Source: Aquanectria penicillioides (lineage: Eukaryota > Ascomycota > Sordariomycetes > Hypocreales > Nectriaceae). Taken from it: DNA of 64,000 nucleotides. Positions 47,538 to 60,692 of this stretch are shown here, one piece after another; positions within the stretch are counted from its first letter, which is position 1, and the number at the start of each line of letters is the position of its first letter. Under the pieces are notes generated by a model, which was not told the DNA's origin, did no database searches, and was given only the letters and a program-made list of their open reading frames with translations. The stretch is from positions 1,798,001 to 1,862,000 of the forward strand of contig PYIU01000008.1 of NCBI GenBank assembly GCA_003415625.1, written 5' to 3'. The position numbers and the translations under genes are program-made.

Positions 47538-47835
47538 GTGCGCTGCTTGAGGAAGGGAAGGCCACATCGCCAGGCGCAAAATGGAGTTTATCAACACCCT
47601 TCACGTGGCTTATCGTTTTATTTTCATGGGACAAGGCACAAAGGAGATGGGAGCCGGGTAATATCACTGTGATATTTCGGACTGATGAGAGAATTCATCG
47701 CCCTTTTTTGTTTCATTTATCGACATATCACACAGGGTAAATGCCTTCCAATATCATCTTGCTGCTCATTTACTTTTTTGAATGGATGGCTCGTGAATCA
47801 TTACGGGTCCTAGCCCAGATAACGCTCCCTCGCTC

Positions 47836-48674
47836 TTAAACCTTGGTCTCCTTGAGGCCGTGCTTCCAGAAGGTGAAGTAGGGAGTGGTACCATCCTCAC
47901 GGTAGTTAAGGAGGGCAACCCTAAATACAATAGTCAGCATCGCCAGGTTAAATTCGGGAGTAATAAAAATGAGATCCATACATTCCATCGGGGTTCATGG
48001 ACTCGCCAGTGTAAAACTCATAGTCCTTGAAGCTGCCAGCAACCTTCTTGGCGAAGCCGGAAGCACCCTTCTCGAAGGCAGTAATCTCGTCGGCAGAGGA
48101 ACCCCTCTCCACAAGCTGCTTCTTAACCTCCTTCATGTAGCCTAAATTCTTTGTATTAGAAAAGCAGAAATATGCGGAGGTATTAGGCGTCGCGCACCCT
48201 TGAGGTAGGTGAGATAGCCCTTCTTGTCGAAGCCAGTGCTCTGGAGACGGAAAGAGGCCACAATGTTGTTGACCTGGACGGCACCATCCTCGAGGGCCTC
48301 CTCGGCCTCCTCAGCGGAAGCGTTGGCACCGGTGTCTGGTTAGAGAACGTGTCAGTGAACTGAAAACTTCTTCAATGGCCACCCAATAGTATTGTTGGTT
48401 TTGTCGGCGACGGCTTCGAAAGGGTCGAAAATGGGAATACGCACCGACGTTGACGGCGCCCTCGATAATCATGGCACAGTCGACCTCGTAGACGATGTTG
48501 TCGACCAGCTTGATGTCAAACGAGTCAGAGACCATCTCGTCGCCGGTGATAATATCCTGTGATTGCGGGGTCAGCATCAGGCCAGGAGGGGCAAGTGCAG
48601 AGGAGGGGTAGTCGGCAAAGCGCATGAGATTGTGCCATCCAGGGAGGTCAGATTCGTACAGTGTAAATAATCAT
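47836..48674 (-). CDS. Translationally controlled tumour protein (TCTP) homologue
   Basis: Five exons: 48674-48660, 48556-48445, 48335-48198, 48141-47982 and 47920-47836; 510 nt and 169 residues, the normal family length. Exon 1 is only 15 nt and encodes MIIYT, the conserved start of TCTP. The conserved [22 protein letters not shown] and [12 protein letters not shown] segments follow. TCTP is an abundant cytosolic protein linked to growth control, TOR signalling, microtubules and stress. High intron density and a CT-rich flank fit strong constitutive expression. The micro-exon is easily missed, and an ORF-only view would start at a false upstream Met (MRFADYPSS). Confidence 0.97.
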
Positions 48675-51179
48675 AATGGCGGTTGGGTCAGTGGACCTGA
48701 GGAACGAATTTGAAGCGGTTGGGGATGAATGGACGGAGGAAAAGACTGGCAAAGAGAAGTCGAGTCGGAGGAGAGAAACTGCTTGACGATAAAAATGCGA
48801 GTGAGGAGGGGTGGGAGGCGGGTGGGGATGTGTATGCGGCCATCCTAATGAGGAATAGAGCACATGTAGAGAAAATTTCGCTTGATGCTTTTTCCTGCTC
48901 CGGGCGGGAGGGACATGGACGACATGATTGGTTATTGAGCCATTGTTGTAGCCAAAGAAACGCGGCCTAGCCGATGCATGATCTCCATAGCTACCTGACA
49001 CTGGACAATCTGGAGAGTGGAAGGGATAGCAACGGTACTGTAAGAGTTTTCACGTGGACCCACCAATAAGAGTATCACATTGGCAGTAGCACAGGCCAAA
49101 GGGCACCAAGCTTGGTTGTTTAGGTACAAACTATTATCATTCGCTTGGTCCTCTTGTGCTCTGCTATCCAGATTTGGTCGAGCCTAATTTCAATTCTTAA
49201 GTAGGTAGTCTACCTACAGAGGACAATCAGCAGATCACAGGGAGATGCCATAACAGCATCCAAGTTAGGCAAGAAATTCACGAATACCCAAAACTAAACG
49301 GTGAAAAAATGAAAAACAATAAAAATAAACAAAACTAAAACTAAAAGAAAGAAAAAAAAGACACTGTAACTCAACGATCTCAAGGCGCAAACATGTTGCG
49401 CCAGACTATGTACATGAACAATCACTCTGCCTGTAGCGCTGCGCACTGCCTTGTATTGCGCTCACCAAGTATCTACCTGTTAGAAAGGGCCCATCAGATG
49501 AGTCAGCGAGTCAGCAACCAAACAATCACTCCTCCCCTCAAAGCAAAAGGGATGATTCCACTGGCAAGAACCATAAAACACTTCGCCTACACGAAGAAAT
49601 AGTAGACGGAAGCTCATCCCCTGGAAAGAAGGGTCGAATTTGGCTCTTGCCTCTTTGGGAAAGCCGGGGTGCGGTTTTGTGTTCTGTCAGTGAATCAAGG
49701 CAAGGCGGGACGGGTCAATAGCAACCCCGGTCATGCACGCAGTGGACCAGCATCAAACGCAGCACTACTCTAAGTTACACTACAAAGAATGGATTTGAGG
49801 ATGCGTTCGCCGTCTTTGTGGGGTATCAGCAGGGCCCTAGCGATATATTTATATGGTGTTATACGCTGTTTCTTGTATATATCTCCCGTGTGGTTTTGCA
49901 GCAATCGCGAATCGCCCCACAAGGCACGGCACGATTAGCGAACCACCCCGTCCGGCCATCGCTATCAGGGAGTTGGGTTACTCTGAAAACGCCCAAGCAC
50001 GGCAGACGGGTACCTGATCTTGGCTGGATCTTGCTGTCAGGATATTGGCCATTGGGCTGTCCCGTCTGACAAGTCTGACAGGAGTGATGCTCAATTTGCT
50101 GAGTTTTCGTACTCCTCGTTGGTCATGCGGGCCTCGAGTCTAGTCTGACCAAAGTACCGACCCACGCCAATGGTATTTTGGACGCGTCAGAGTCCGCAAC
50201 TGTGCCTCTCTTGCTCGGACTCGCTTGGGTCATCTTGTCTGGTAAACACGACAAGCGAGGCTCACTTATCAAGATTCTGGGGCCGATCAAGAGCTACTGC
50301 GGTAGCCAACAGCGTGAGGTGCAAAGTCAACATGAGCAGTTGGTGACGTCCTGTGGAACGAGCTTCAAGGGCACAGTCTCGCAACGGGCAGTCAGGGGGT
50401 GGCGGGACAAGACTGGATGAACACATACAATCACAAAGCAAAGAGAAGCGTCACTGCACGGAAAGCAAATAATCGATTCAGAACCAAGATGAAAACAGGC
50501 CATGTCGAGATGGATAGAGATGGAGTCGTGGACAGCCACAGCCCACGTCTACAGTTTGTGCCTGAGCAGCTCCCTCGTGTGGGCTGATGCCATCACTGTA
50601 TGATGCGACTTCGGGACCGTCATAACGCCCCGTCATGCCTCCGGCCCCGCGGGAGTCACTGGTGGCCCTGTGGTTCCCTGTAGGTGCTAAACAACCGAAA
50701 TTGAGATCTTGTCCTGCCAGGAGGGAGCCCTTCGACAGGGAAATATCGCCCCAGACTCGGCAGCGCGGTATTCTGCAGAGCTCCGACGATGCCGGCGCCA
50801 CAGCGCCCTCTGCGTTTTTATCTCCGCTGTAACTCGGACTTGGCGCCACTCCCAGCGCCGCCAGGCACGCCGGGCCCTGTTTTTTTTTTTTTCTACCCAC
50901 CCTGCAACTTGCGACACGAAACCATGCCAATCTAAAGAAACCACCACTTCCCACCCCCAATCCCATTATCAATCCATTCAATCCATCGCGCTCCCTTTGC
51001 TTGGCCTCCAACTATTTCACTGTACACATTTCCCTCCCCTTTTTTGGCGTCCTCTTTTTTTTCTTGTTTGCTCCCTACCGCCTCAATTAGTGCCCCTCTC
51101 TCTCTCCCGCTATCCATCCTCGCCTTTCTCATTCCTCCGCGGCCAGCGCACGCGCTCCTCCCAATTCCATCACCACGTC
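48675..51179. other. Divergent promoter region between TCTP and SUR2 genes, 2.5 kb
   Basis: No gene is supported. It has an A-rich stretch at 49300-49365, a T12 run near 50880 and CT-rich leader sequence from 50970 to 51130 leading into the hydroxylase start. Confidence 0.55.
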
Positions 51180-52396
51180 ATGGGCAACGACACGTCCATC
51201 GCCAACGCCGCCGCCATGGCTGCAAACCAAACCCTCTTCGAAACCGGCGTCCCGCCGCTTCCCTCTTACGCCCTCTCTCCCCAACCTGATCTCCTCTCCT
51301 GGATCTCCGACTTCTGGCTCTCCCTCATCGTTCCCGTCATCGTCTACTGGGTCCTCTCCCTGACCTTCCACGCCATCGACGTCTACGACCTCTTCCCCCA
51401 GTACCGCCTCCACACCCCCGATGAGATCACCAAGCGCAACCACGCCACTCGTTTCGAGGTCGCCCGCGATGTCATTCTGCAGCAGGTCATCCAGATTGCC
51501 ACCGGCGCCGTCCTCGCCCTGACCGAGCCCCCCGAGATGGTTGGCAAGACCGACTATGATGTCGCCGTCTGGGCCACCCGCGTCCGTCTCGCCCAGCGCG
51601 CCCTACCCACCGTTCTCGGAGCCGTCGGTCTCAATGCCACGGCCATTTCCAAGAACCTCGCCGATTCCTACCCAATGCTCGCCGGTGCCATTGCCGGCGG
51701 ATACTACCCCTTCCTCACCACCGAGACTGCCGAGCCCATCTTTGCCGGCTGGGAGATTCTTCTCGCCAAGGCCATCTACCATGTCTTCATCCCTGCCGTT
51801 CAGTTCTTTGTTGCGATTTGCATTCTCGATACCTGGCAGTACTTCCTGCACCGTCTCATGCACGTCAACAAGTGGTTGTATGGTAAGTAAACTCCTTCGT
51901 CAATCTGCTCCAAATCCGAACCCCTCGTTGCCCCTGAATCCGTGCGCTGACAGTGAATCCTCCCGTAGCCACCTTCCACTCGCGACACCACCGACTTTAC
52001 GTCCCCTATGCCTACGGCGCTCTGTACAACCATCCCTTTGAGGGCTTCCTCCTCGACACCGTCGGCGCCTCCCTTGCCTTCAAGGCCACATTCATGACAC
52101 TCCGCCAGGGCATCTGGTTCTGGTCCTTCTCTACCGTCAAGACTGTTGACGACCACTGCGGCTACTCGTTCCCCTGGGACCCTCTCCAGCTCATCACCAG
52201 CAACAACGCTGCCTACCATGACATCCACCACCAGCACTGGGGAATCAAGACAAACTTTGCCCAGCCCTTCTTCACCTTCTGGGATACCCTTCTGAACACC
52301 AAATACACCGGTACCCGCTCCAACAAGCCCAGTGCCTACCGCAAGGCAGGCGAGAAAGTCAATGCCGAGAATGGGAATGCCGAGAAGGACAACTAG
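51180..52396 (+). CDS. SUR2: Sphingoid-base C4-hydroxylase (SUR2-type fatty acid hydroxylase)
   Basis: Exons 51180-51882 and 51969-52396 with an 86-nt intron; 376 residues. The enzyme hydroxylates C4 of dihydrosphingosine or dihydroceramide to make phytosphingolipids in the endoplasmic reticulum. The three diiron His boxes are present: HRLMH (about 224-228), HSRHH (about 238-242, just after the splice junction) and HDIHH (318-322). Several membrane segments occur: residues about 40-62, 88-108, 158-170 and 190-215. The phrase RHHRLYVPYAYGALYNHP is diagnostic of the SUR2 branch rather than ERG25 or ERG3. The upstream in-frame extension from 50709 is a CT-rich leader and was not used. The C-terminus is hydrophilic and Asn/Glu-rich. 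Confidence 0.95.
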
Positions 52397-54754
52397 AATG
52401 ACAATCACGACGACGAATATTTGTTTTTGTATTCGGACATGGTATCAATGAAGCAACTCAAAAACAAATCTTCCATCTAGGAATCGCCCGAGTGTGCGGT
52501 CCTAATTAAATTGCAAGCCATCATGGCACCGCCCTTTTACATTTTGGATTGCAGGGCAATGACAACAAACAATCACGGCTTGAAGCTTGCACTAATAGTA
52601 TCATCTTTAACATCACGGATTTTAATAATGGGGATAAGCACAATTGGACGTTTCTCCACATGCCCTAATTATTTATTCTCTCTTGCTTAATTTTTTTTAT
52701 TCTCAGCCTATTTTTTTCCTATTCTCTTTATCTCCTTTCCCCATCTTCTCGTTGAAGAAACCCCTGTACCACCGCACAAGGATAGGAAACAACGGACGGG
52801 GTTTGGGGCTAGGACTGCAGGCAGGGCTGGCGTTCAGAAGATGGATTTTTGCTGGAATCCCTTGACTACCCGTCGCCTTTTTTTTTAATGATCATTCGTG
52901 TACGATATTTGTTAGGGATCGATGTTCCGGCGGTGAGTAGGGGATGACTGATGATTAGCCAAGGGGTGCCACTTCCCATTGATTGTGTCTCTTCTGTATC
53001 ATGCATCCCGGCCCGGGATTGTAATTACAAGGATGGATAATCCAGGCATCTTGATATCGGCCTTGGGCAGCTTGAACAAGTCATGGGGTGAGCCGGGGAT
53101 TGGAAGTATATCAGGAGAAGGGAATACGTCTATGTGTGCCCCAGGTTCAAATTCATAATGTATGCACCGCGCATCAAGTAATCGCCTAGGTATTTGTACG
53201 GAAAGGGGGTAGGTAGATACAAGCAAGCAAATGGAAATTGTTCGCGCGCACGTTGACCTGAGACGTTGACCTGAGTCCGATCTCGGCCTAATCCAATTAC
53301 AAACATGCGTGAACTTGTTTGAAACAGCACCGATCTGGTAGTCGGATACTAATGAAGCGACGTGTGAAGAAGGAATGGGAGGTTTCGGGTATTGCGGATG
53401 AGATGACATGATGGTGTAGAGGAGAATCGGACGATTAAGGTGCAGCTCTATGCGCTGGCAAGGCCTGTTGGTCGTTGTGTTGCGGAATGCTGAGGTGGAT
53501 GAGTTCATGGAACGGGCAGGCGGAGGAGAAGTGGCTGGATAAAGTGGCTTACAGGCAGGTATCATGACAAGTACTGCAGTGTTCCCATGGCATTCGCATT
53601 TCTCGGGTTCTCGGTAGTAATAAATTCCCGCGAAAAATACCGAAACAACTCAGCAATGTGATTGTTGAAAGAAAGCATCCTATTGTGTATGCATTTTCCC
53701 CAATAGGGTAGATTGGCGCTGACATGTAATTGTAGTGGAGTGATTGTCAACACTATTTGTTGTAAGTTCGTTGTTCGGGGTTCGGACATTTCCCAATTAA
53801 ACGCCATGCGACAAGGCTGGCCAGTAGTAAACAGGAGCGGTGGAGGGAAACCAGAACCCCAGGTGAGCTGAATGCCTAACAAGGACGTAAGCATGTCGTG
53901 CGTCATCATGATAGCGCATGGATTATAGGATTGTGTTTTTGTCGAGGTTACCCTAGACCGCTACCCTACACTCAACCCAAAGAGTGCCAAGTTGAGACTC
54001 AAGAGAGTATCTTCTCACCAAAGCAATCTGGATCAAGGGTCCGAGACTCAATCAACGCCACATTAGGCAACCAACATCAGCCTGGGTACGGAGTACAGAC
54101 ACCCAGATTCACAAGTTGTAGCGATAATTTCCGGAATCTCGCCAATCGGACATCCCCGAACCCCGAAAATCACCAACCTCATCTACAGCTCCAGGGCATT
54201 GGAACTAGATCAACTTACAACCCCCATGCTTGGGTTAACGAACCTCTGAGAGGCTTGCCTCATCACATCACCAAGGAGAGGAAGAAGGGAAAACACGTAG
54301 TCAAACAGGGACTACTGAAGCTCCCCACAACCTGGCACTCGGGGAAGCCGGCAAGGAAAAAAAGATGGCAGGTTGCAGAAAGGAAACACAAGCGAGGGAG
54401 GCTGGGGCGGGGCCAATTGGACATTCCATCTTTGCTTGTTCGCCTTGCTTTGCTCGCCTCGCCTGCGCTGAGCTCAGCGGGCAGTTGAAGGGAAAGGCGT
54501 CGGGTGGAAGAGGGGGGGGCCAAGGGCGGCAGGGGGAGCTTTTTTCACGAAGGGGTCGTTTCTTTTTTTTTTTTTGTCTTGTTTTGCTCTGAGAGGGAGG
54601 GGGGAGGGGGAGGAAACGAGCAGCATCGTGGGCTCAAGGATCCGTCGAAGGGGGCGGCACGCCGCAGGGTGGAATGACTTTTGCTTTCCTCGGGGCCGCT
54701 TGGACGAGGAGAGTAGCGCCTGTATGAAGGGCGACCGAGAAGGAAGCCTACCAG

Positions 54755-54835
54755 TTGCCTGTGCCTATTTCCAGTTACAGTATCCGTATTATGCCTGTGC
54801 CTGTGCCTATGCTTGAGCCTGAACTGAGCCTGAGC
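54755..54835. repeat. Imperfect hexanucleotide repeat (GCCTGT-type)
   Basis: GCCTGT, GCCTAT and GCCTGA variants recur several times in about 80 nt. Confidence 0.6.
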
Positions 54836-57800
54836 CACGTTGGGCCATGTCGCGGGTGTGGTGGGCTCAGGTCGACGCGACGGGCGCACAGCGACGGCGT
54901 GGCAAATGGCTACATTCACTACGGACACAAGTTTGGGATAGACGTGCGCGGTGCAGATGGAGCACATGTGAGTGAACGACGACTAAAAGCAAGATGCAAG
55001 GCGACGACTTGGGTCATGGATCGACGATGCACGATGGCTGATGGAGCCTGTGAGCTGAGCGTGAAAAACGGCCCCCGAAAGAACTCGCGTGCTCGCTGCT
55101 GTGTCAACGCCCGTCTTTCTCCATTAGCGTGCTGCAGTTGGCAAATGGGTCGATGTGCCCTGGTTCGTCCCCCCTCCACTCTTTTCCTTCTCTGGGGCTT
55201 CTGGAAGCTTTCCCCGTCCGTGACAGATGGGCCCATGACGCTCACTCCTCAGCGCCCCTCTGCTGGTGTCCCCGAACCACGCCAGAATCGTTGGGCGTGG
55301 CCGGCGAGGCAGGGGCATGCTCGCGATGGAGCAACTTTGCTGGATGAAGCAGTGAGTGGATTCAGGTGGGTGAGGATGAGTGAGCTGATGGAGAGTTGCG
55401 GGCGGGGATAGCTGTGGGTTTGTGAACTGCGGAAGAGGCGATGCTGTGCATCCCGGATTGCTCGCTTCCTCACACTCACTGCGTGCACGAAATGCATCCC
55501 ATGCCTCAAATCATGGACAGAGATAGGTAGTACCTTTCAAGCTGCATCGCCCGGGCGAGGCTGGCTGAGACACCCACCGTACTGATGACGACGTACAGAG
55601 CCATCCGATGTGACGTGGGCGAGCTGACCGCCAACCAAGACATCCACAGCGGAAGGTTACATATGGGGCCGCATGGGCTGAGGAGCCCGCCGTCAATGGC
55701 AATGCCAATACGTCCGCACCAGGCCGATCTTGACAGCTTTTCAAGTACGACGGAGCTTGGCTGCAACTGACCTAGGCCGTCAATCAGGTACGTAGCTTGC
55801 TTGTCAGCGGGACAGGGCAGGGCAGCTACAGCAATTGTTGGAGCGAGGCAGAGCAGGGGGAGCTCAATCAGCAGCGAGCCGCAAGGCCAGGAATGCTGAG
55901 TCACCCTCACCAATGCCGTTAGGCGTCGACAATTGACAAAATCCCATAAGGTCATTTACGGTAGTTACCCCCAAGCTCCGTGGCAATCTCCCTACCCGCC
56001 TGCTTGGCGTCTAGGCCCTTCTCTCTCTCCGACCGTGACAGGGCGGTTGCTGGTCTGTTCCCGGTGGTCGTCAGATGTTCTGGTGGATGAAGTTGCGCTT
56101 CAGCGGGCGAACCAGCCCAACCAAGCTGGGCTGGCCAATCAGTCAAGCCCCCGCCCCTGTTGGATTGCCGCAAACGGACGGATGCGCGCCTTTTCATTTT
56201 TGGCACTTGTGCATGGGTCCCGAATGAGCTCCGTAAGTGCGTGCGGCCAGGCGGCAGCAGCAGCGGCTAGTTGACTGTATGGACGGATATTAAATACAGA
56301 AAATAACATTGCAAGAGTACGATGGCAAGGGAGGATCTGGATATTTGGCCGTGATTCTGCAGAATGAAAAGGGAAAAGATATTGACAAAAAAGTAACTTG
56401 CCCAAAACAGGGTCAATCAGTGGCTTCTCTTTGATTGTTGTCGCGGCGCGGCTGCACCCTTAGATTTGTCTCAACACGGTAACAGCAATGTCGCGGCCAC
56501 TGGTTCAGAATTAATGCCGCCAGTCTCTAGGAGCGCTGATTGCTTAATAAGACCTTGCAAGAAAAAAAAAATTTGGTTGAGAGTTCCCTAGAGTTGGTTT
56601 CAGATGGTAGGACTGAAGCTCAGGCGAGCAGCTATGACTGGTTGGTGATGGTTCGTAAGGGGCGGAGACTGAACCCCCAGGACCCTGATTGTTGATACTT
56701 TGAAGGGGAAAAGAAGGTCCCCTCAGAGTCTCTCGGAGAAGCAGGATTGAATCATGGGCGATGGTGATTAATTGGATGTCGCCGCCTCGCCGCCATTGTT
56801 TTGATACTCCCTTCTGCGTCTCTGCCTGCTGACGCTCAGGTATCACAGTCTTGTTGACAACAGAGTCAAGTTCATCACAATCTCGCCTCACCACAACCAC
56901 TTAGTCGCTCAATCACTCCGATTCTCTTGCAATCCAATCTCAACCCTACCCGTCCCTCCCCATTTGACCATCGAGGCTAGACTCGATGGGGCCTTTTATC
57001 CCTGTGGGCAATTAATCGGAGCTCAGGGCTAGACTGGGTGCAGACTAGCTTCCCCAGTAGTGGGAGCAGCTGGCTGCTAACCTTCAGCACACCGTCCAAT
57101 TGCAGCCTTTGCAGCGAGAGCGACGCCACTCACAGCGCTCAACGGACGTCTCCATGGCCCACTCGAGCTTCTGGAGACTCTCGGTTGCCATGTCTCAAGA
57201 TGTCTCGCTTTGGAACCATTCTGTCCCCTCTCACTCTGGCGAGCTTCTTTCCCACTCGCGGTCTTGTGCATTGCACGGCCACTGTACTCGCCTGTACGCT
57301 TTGTGGCCTAAGTTTCGAGACTCTCATCATGCATCTTGTCTCACATCGGCCTGTCTTGTCTCGTCTTGCCTTGATTTCTGGGTAGTCCCGCATTACTCAC
57401 CCCTGTTTCGCCTGGTCACCATGTTTCAGCTAGAAGGGGAGAGAAAGGAAAAAAAAGAAAAGAAAAAAAACCATTCCCCATGGCACATTCATAGCGGGTG
57501 CTGGTCCTCTAAGTAATTAAATCGGACGGGAAGCTCCATGGTGTCATGGTGCCTTTCATGTCGCTTTGTCGCAGCTCGACTCCCCATTCGCCCTCACCAC
57601 GGACTCAGCTAGATTAACATCCCCGTTCAACGCCCTAGGCGACGCAGGCGGGTCAATGACGATGCGGTCAGTCAGGAGCAGGAGCAGATGGAGGGTCAGC
57701 GCACAGTACAGCACGGTGTAGTAGGGCCCATTTACTCGCTGTCCGACTGGGTAGCATTGCGTTGTTTGCAGCGGGCTGGAACAAAAAGAAAACACCAGTA

Positions 57801-58042
57801 ATCGCAAATGCAATGCAGATGCATGATTCCCCAGGCCGCCTCTCGCGCAGCGTCGCTTCCCAAACCAGCAAAAGATTGAACGCCTCCTGAGCCAGGCTCT
57901 CACCGCGTGAGCTAACCCTCGTGCGTCGATCGCGACCTCTTAGCTGTCGCTTCCTACCTGGGCTGAGCTGGAACCTTGCGCCTCGACTCGATCCTTCCCC
58001 GTTGCGTCCACCGCAGACACCGGCCTTTCGGGCTTCCTGGCT

Positions 58043-58066
58043 CCCCCCCCCCCCCCCCCCCCCCCC
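58043..58066. repeat. C24 homopolymer
   Basis: Twenty-four consecutive C on the plus strand; the other strand is G24, which could fold as a quadruplex, and the C strand as an i-motif. Confidence 0.9.
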
Positions 58067-58289
58067 TCGGCCACGAGCAACCTCGATATTCCTTCATCTC
58101 CATCCTCAGTCTGCAAAGCCTCCAATCTCTTCTTCGCTCTCGTCGGGCCATATTGTCGCTTTTGCACCGCGCTGCATTGTCCTGCGGTCCATTTCGAACC
58201 CGCCCTCTCTGACCCGACCCCCGGCGCGCCCCCTGGAGCCCCCGGACTCCCGGGAACCACTTCGAGAAGCAGCAGAGCCGCTTCTTCCT

Positions 58290-58336
58290 TCCTCTCCCTC
58301 TGCCTCTCCCTCTCCCTCTCCCTCTCCCTCTCCCCT
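58290..58336. repeat. (CTCCCT)n hexanucleotide repeat
   Basis: About seven units of CTCTCC/CTCCCT with one variant, 225 nt after the C24 run. Confidence 0.85.
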
Positions 58337-59145
58337 TTGAGACAAGACACCCAGTTCCTGGAGGACAGAAACAAGGACGAACCTAGTGGACCATCGCGCC
58401 GCCTACGCCTCACTTTTCCCGAGACTACGGAGACCTCGTAGCCGACAATACGACGTCCAGGCCCGGTTCAGGTTGACCTCGTCTGCGTCCGCGTCTGCGC
58501 CTGGGGCTCGTCCCGACGGCGATCCGACACCGCCAGCCTCACTAGCCGCTGGTTTCCAAACCTGCCCTAAGCCGCCCTTTGGATCCCAGCTTCGCCAACC
58601 CGTTACAGAGGCGATTTTTGCGTCTCCTGCTACCAAGTTCCCGGCACAAACCGGCCTGCCAGTTGCTTTTTACTCTGTGCCTAAGCGCTCAGCACTACGC
58701 CGCGAGCTCCATAATTCACCCCCATCTCCAGTTTCCAGATCTCCAGTTCAGCGCATCCTCCACGTCGACGATTCGTCCAAGCTCCACCTGCAGCACATTG
58801 CAGCGCTTATTGTTAGCCATCCTTGGGCTGCGATTGGCCAGCCACACACACCCTCTCGAATTATCTGTAATCTGGATCTCGCATTTACCAGCGAACGCCT
58901 GCGTCTATTGGGACATGCAACGAGCGCCCTCGTGTTTCATGGACCTGCTATAATTGCCCGTCTCAAGGTTTTCGGTTCCAAAAAACATCATTCTAGACGC
59001 TGTCGTGGGCCGGTCCCCTGCAGCCCAGACGCGCAGCTCAACAACAGAGGAACGGGTTCCTACATATTAACAGGCACTCGCCTTGCCACCCGCCATGGAT
59101 CCCTCTACGACTCTTGTTACATTTCACCTGTGAGTCTGGATACTC

Positions 59146-59164
59146 TTTTTTTTTTTTTTTTTTT
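59146..59164. repeat. T19 homopolymer
   Basis: Nineteen T within a longer CT-rich tract extending to about 59245. Confidence 0.9.
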
Positions 59165-60450
59165 CCCTTCTCCGTTGCTTCTCTTTTGCATCTGAAGCTT
59201 TCTTTGTTCATGCTTCATTTTTTTTGTATTCCTTTTTTTTTTACTTCGCTCTCTTGGCTGCATGCACCGCATCTTCAGCCCTTCTTCCCCATTTTTTTGC
59301 TTTCGCTGGCCGATAACGATACCTTGCCGACTCCTGCATATCCTCAATTCCGGGGAGACCGTCGCTCTTTATACATACGTCTCCATCTTTGCCTTGGGGG
59401 TCTCAGAGGGGTGCACACTCAGTCACTCATTCATTTTATCTCCCGTTCATTTGTTCACTCTCCCTCGACGGGGCTTGCTTTTGCGCCCTTGCCATCGAAC
59501 TCCACGGCTCCAGATCCGATCATTCCTCTTGTCACTTTTTCTTCCCGATTATCGACCGGCTTCATTCTTAAGCGACCGGGAGTTTGTTGGAACCCTGTCT
59601 TAGTTGCCGTGGTATGCTTCCATTTTTACAACATTTGTTCTCGAACCCCTTGCGTGCCTCGTACATCCCTAGCCCCCTTTCTGTGTTGAGACAAGGGCCT
59701 CACACATCGAAGTTTATGCTTTTTCCCTTGGAGAAAGGGCGTCCAGCGAGCCTCCCTAGATGCGTGGCAGTGGCAGTGGTCACTGTCGCGACACTGGGGA
59801 TTGGCTGCGTTAGCACGCGCAAAGTTGAGCTGAGGGCAGCTGAGCTGGAGGCCGAGGACTGGACCCAAAAGGCTTTGTTTTTCTGTCGACATAGCGCCCA
59901 ATATTTGCATGCACCTCGATTCAGGTGGCTGGGATGCAGGCCAAGGCGGGCGTGCATCATGGTCACCATCATCCCATGTTCTCGTGACGAGAGTCTCAAT
60001 CCCTAGTCTCAGACGACGGGTGGGCAAGTGGACTGTCCGTGAAAATCAGGGCAAAGTTAGCCAGCTGTCAATGGGCAAAATCCCCGTGCCAAGTGGCTTG
60101 TTTCATCCAATTTCCTTTTCGTCCCATTTTCCCAGGCTGTTGCCGTGCACTGAGCGCTGACAAGCAACCCCAGTCAAACACACCCTTCGGTCCAGTCCGT
60201 GCAGCTTATTGGGTCGTGGGACAATTTCTCCCAATCTTACCCCATGCAGCGAGACGTCCGGCGTGGCCGCGGCCAGTGGAGGGGATGCCATACCTTTCGT
60301 GACATTATCTGCGACGACGCACCTGGACCGGGCACCCCGTATATGAGGCACGGTGGTCTCAAGATGGGTCACACCTACTACTACTATGTATGTGTTATGA
60401 ATAGGGTCATTCGTCCCTCTTTTTGGTTTCTACTTCCATCTCTCTCTCTC

Positions 60451-60452
<2 letters not shown>

Positions 60453-60480
<28 letters not shown>
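60453..60480. repeat. (CAT)9 microsatellite
   Basis: Nine CAT units flanked by CT and CTT repeats, 210 nt before the ATG at 60693. Confidence 0.9.
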
Positions 60481-60481
<1 letters not shown>

Positions 60482-60692
60482 ACTTCTTCTTCTTCAACAA
60501 TCCTTTTTCCTCAATTCTGCCACTCACTCGCCAATTGAACCCCACACTCCTTTAACACGACATACATACACACACATACCTGCAACGTACATGTACATGT
60601 GCATGCACATGCACATGCAAATGCATATACAACTCACTCACTCACAACTCACCTGCACCCACCCGACTCGCTTCGATATATAATTCTTAATC

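Larger units (their letters stand above)
52397..60692. other. 8.3 kb without a supported coding gene; low-complexity leader in its second half
   Basis: No ORF has a recognisable domain. From about 54.5 kb composition becomes G/C-rich with many homopolymer and microsatellite tracts. From 57.9 to 60.7 kb the plus strand is strongly pyrimidine-biased (C24, CTCCCT repeats, T19, CAT9). This suggests a long 5' leader or promoter of the gene at 60693. The 269-residue ORF at 58386-59195 and the 218-residue ORF at 54755-55411 are compositionally odd and probably not genes. Confidence 0.5.

Noticed and set aside
54755..55411. 218-residue plus-strand ORF
   Set aside because: Begins in a hexanucleotide repeat, overlaps equally long antisense ORFs and has no domain.
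58386..59195. 269-residue plus-strand ORF in the long leader
   Set aside because: Pro/Ser/Arg-rich reading of CT-rich DNA that ends in a poly-Phe run from the T19 tract; no domain. More likely leader sequence.
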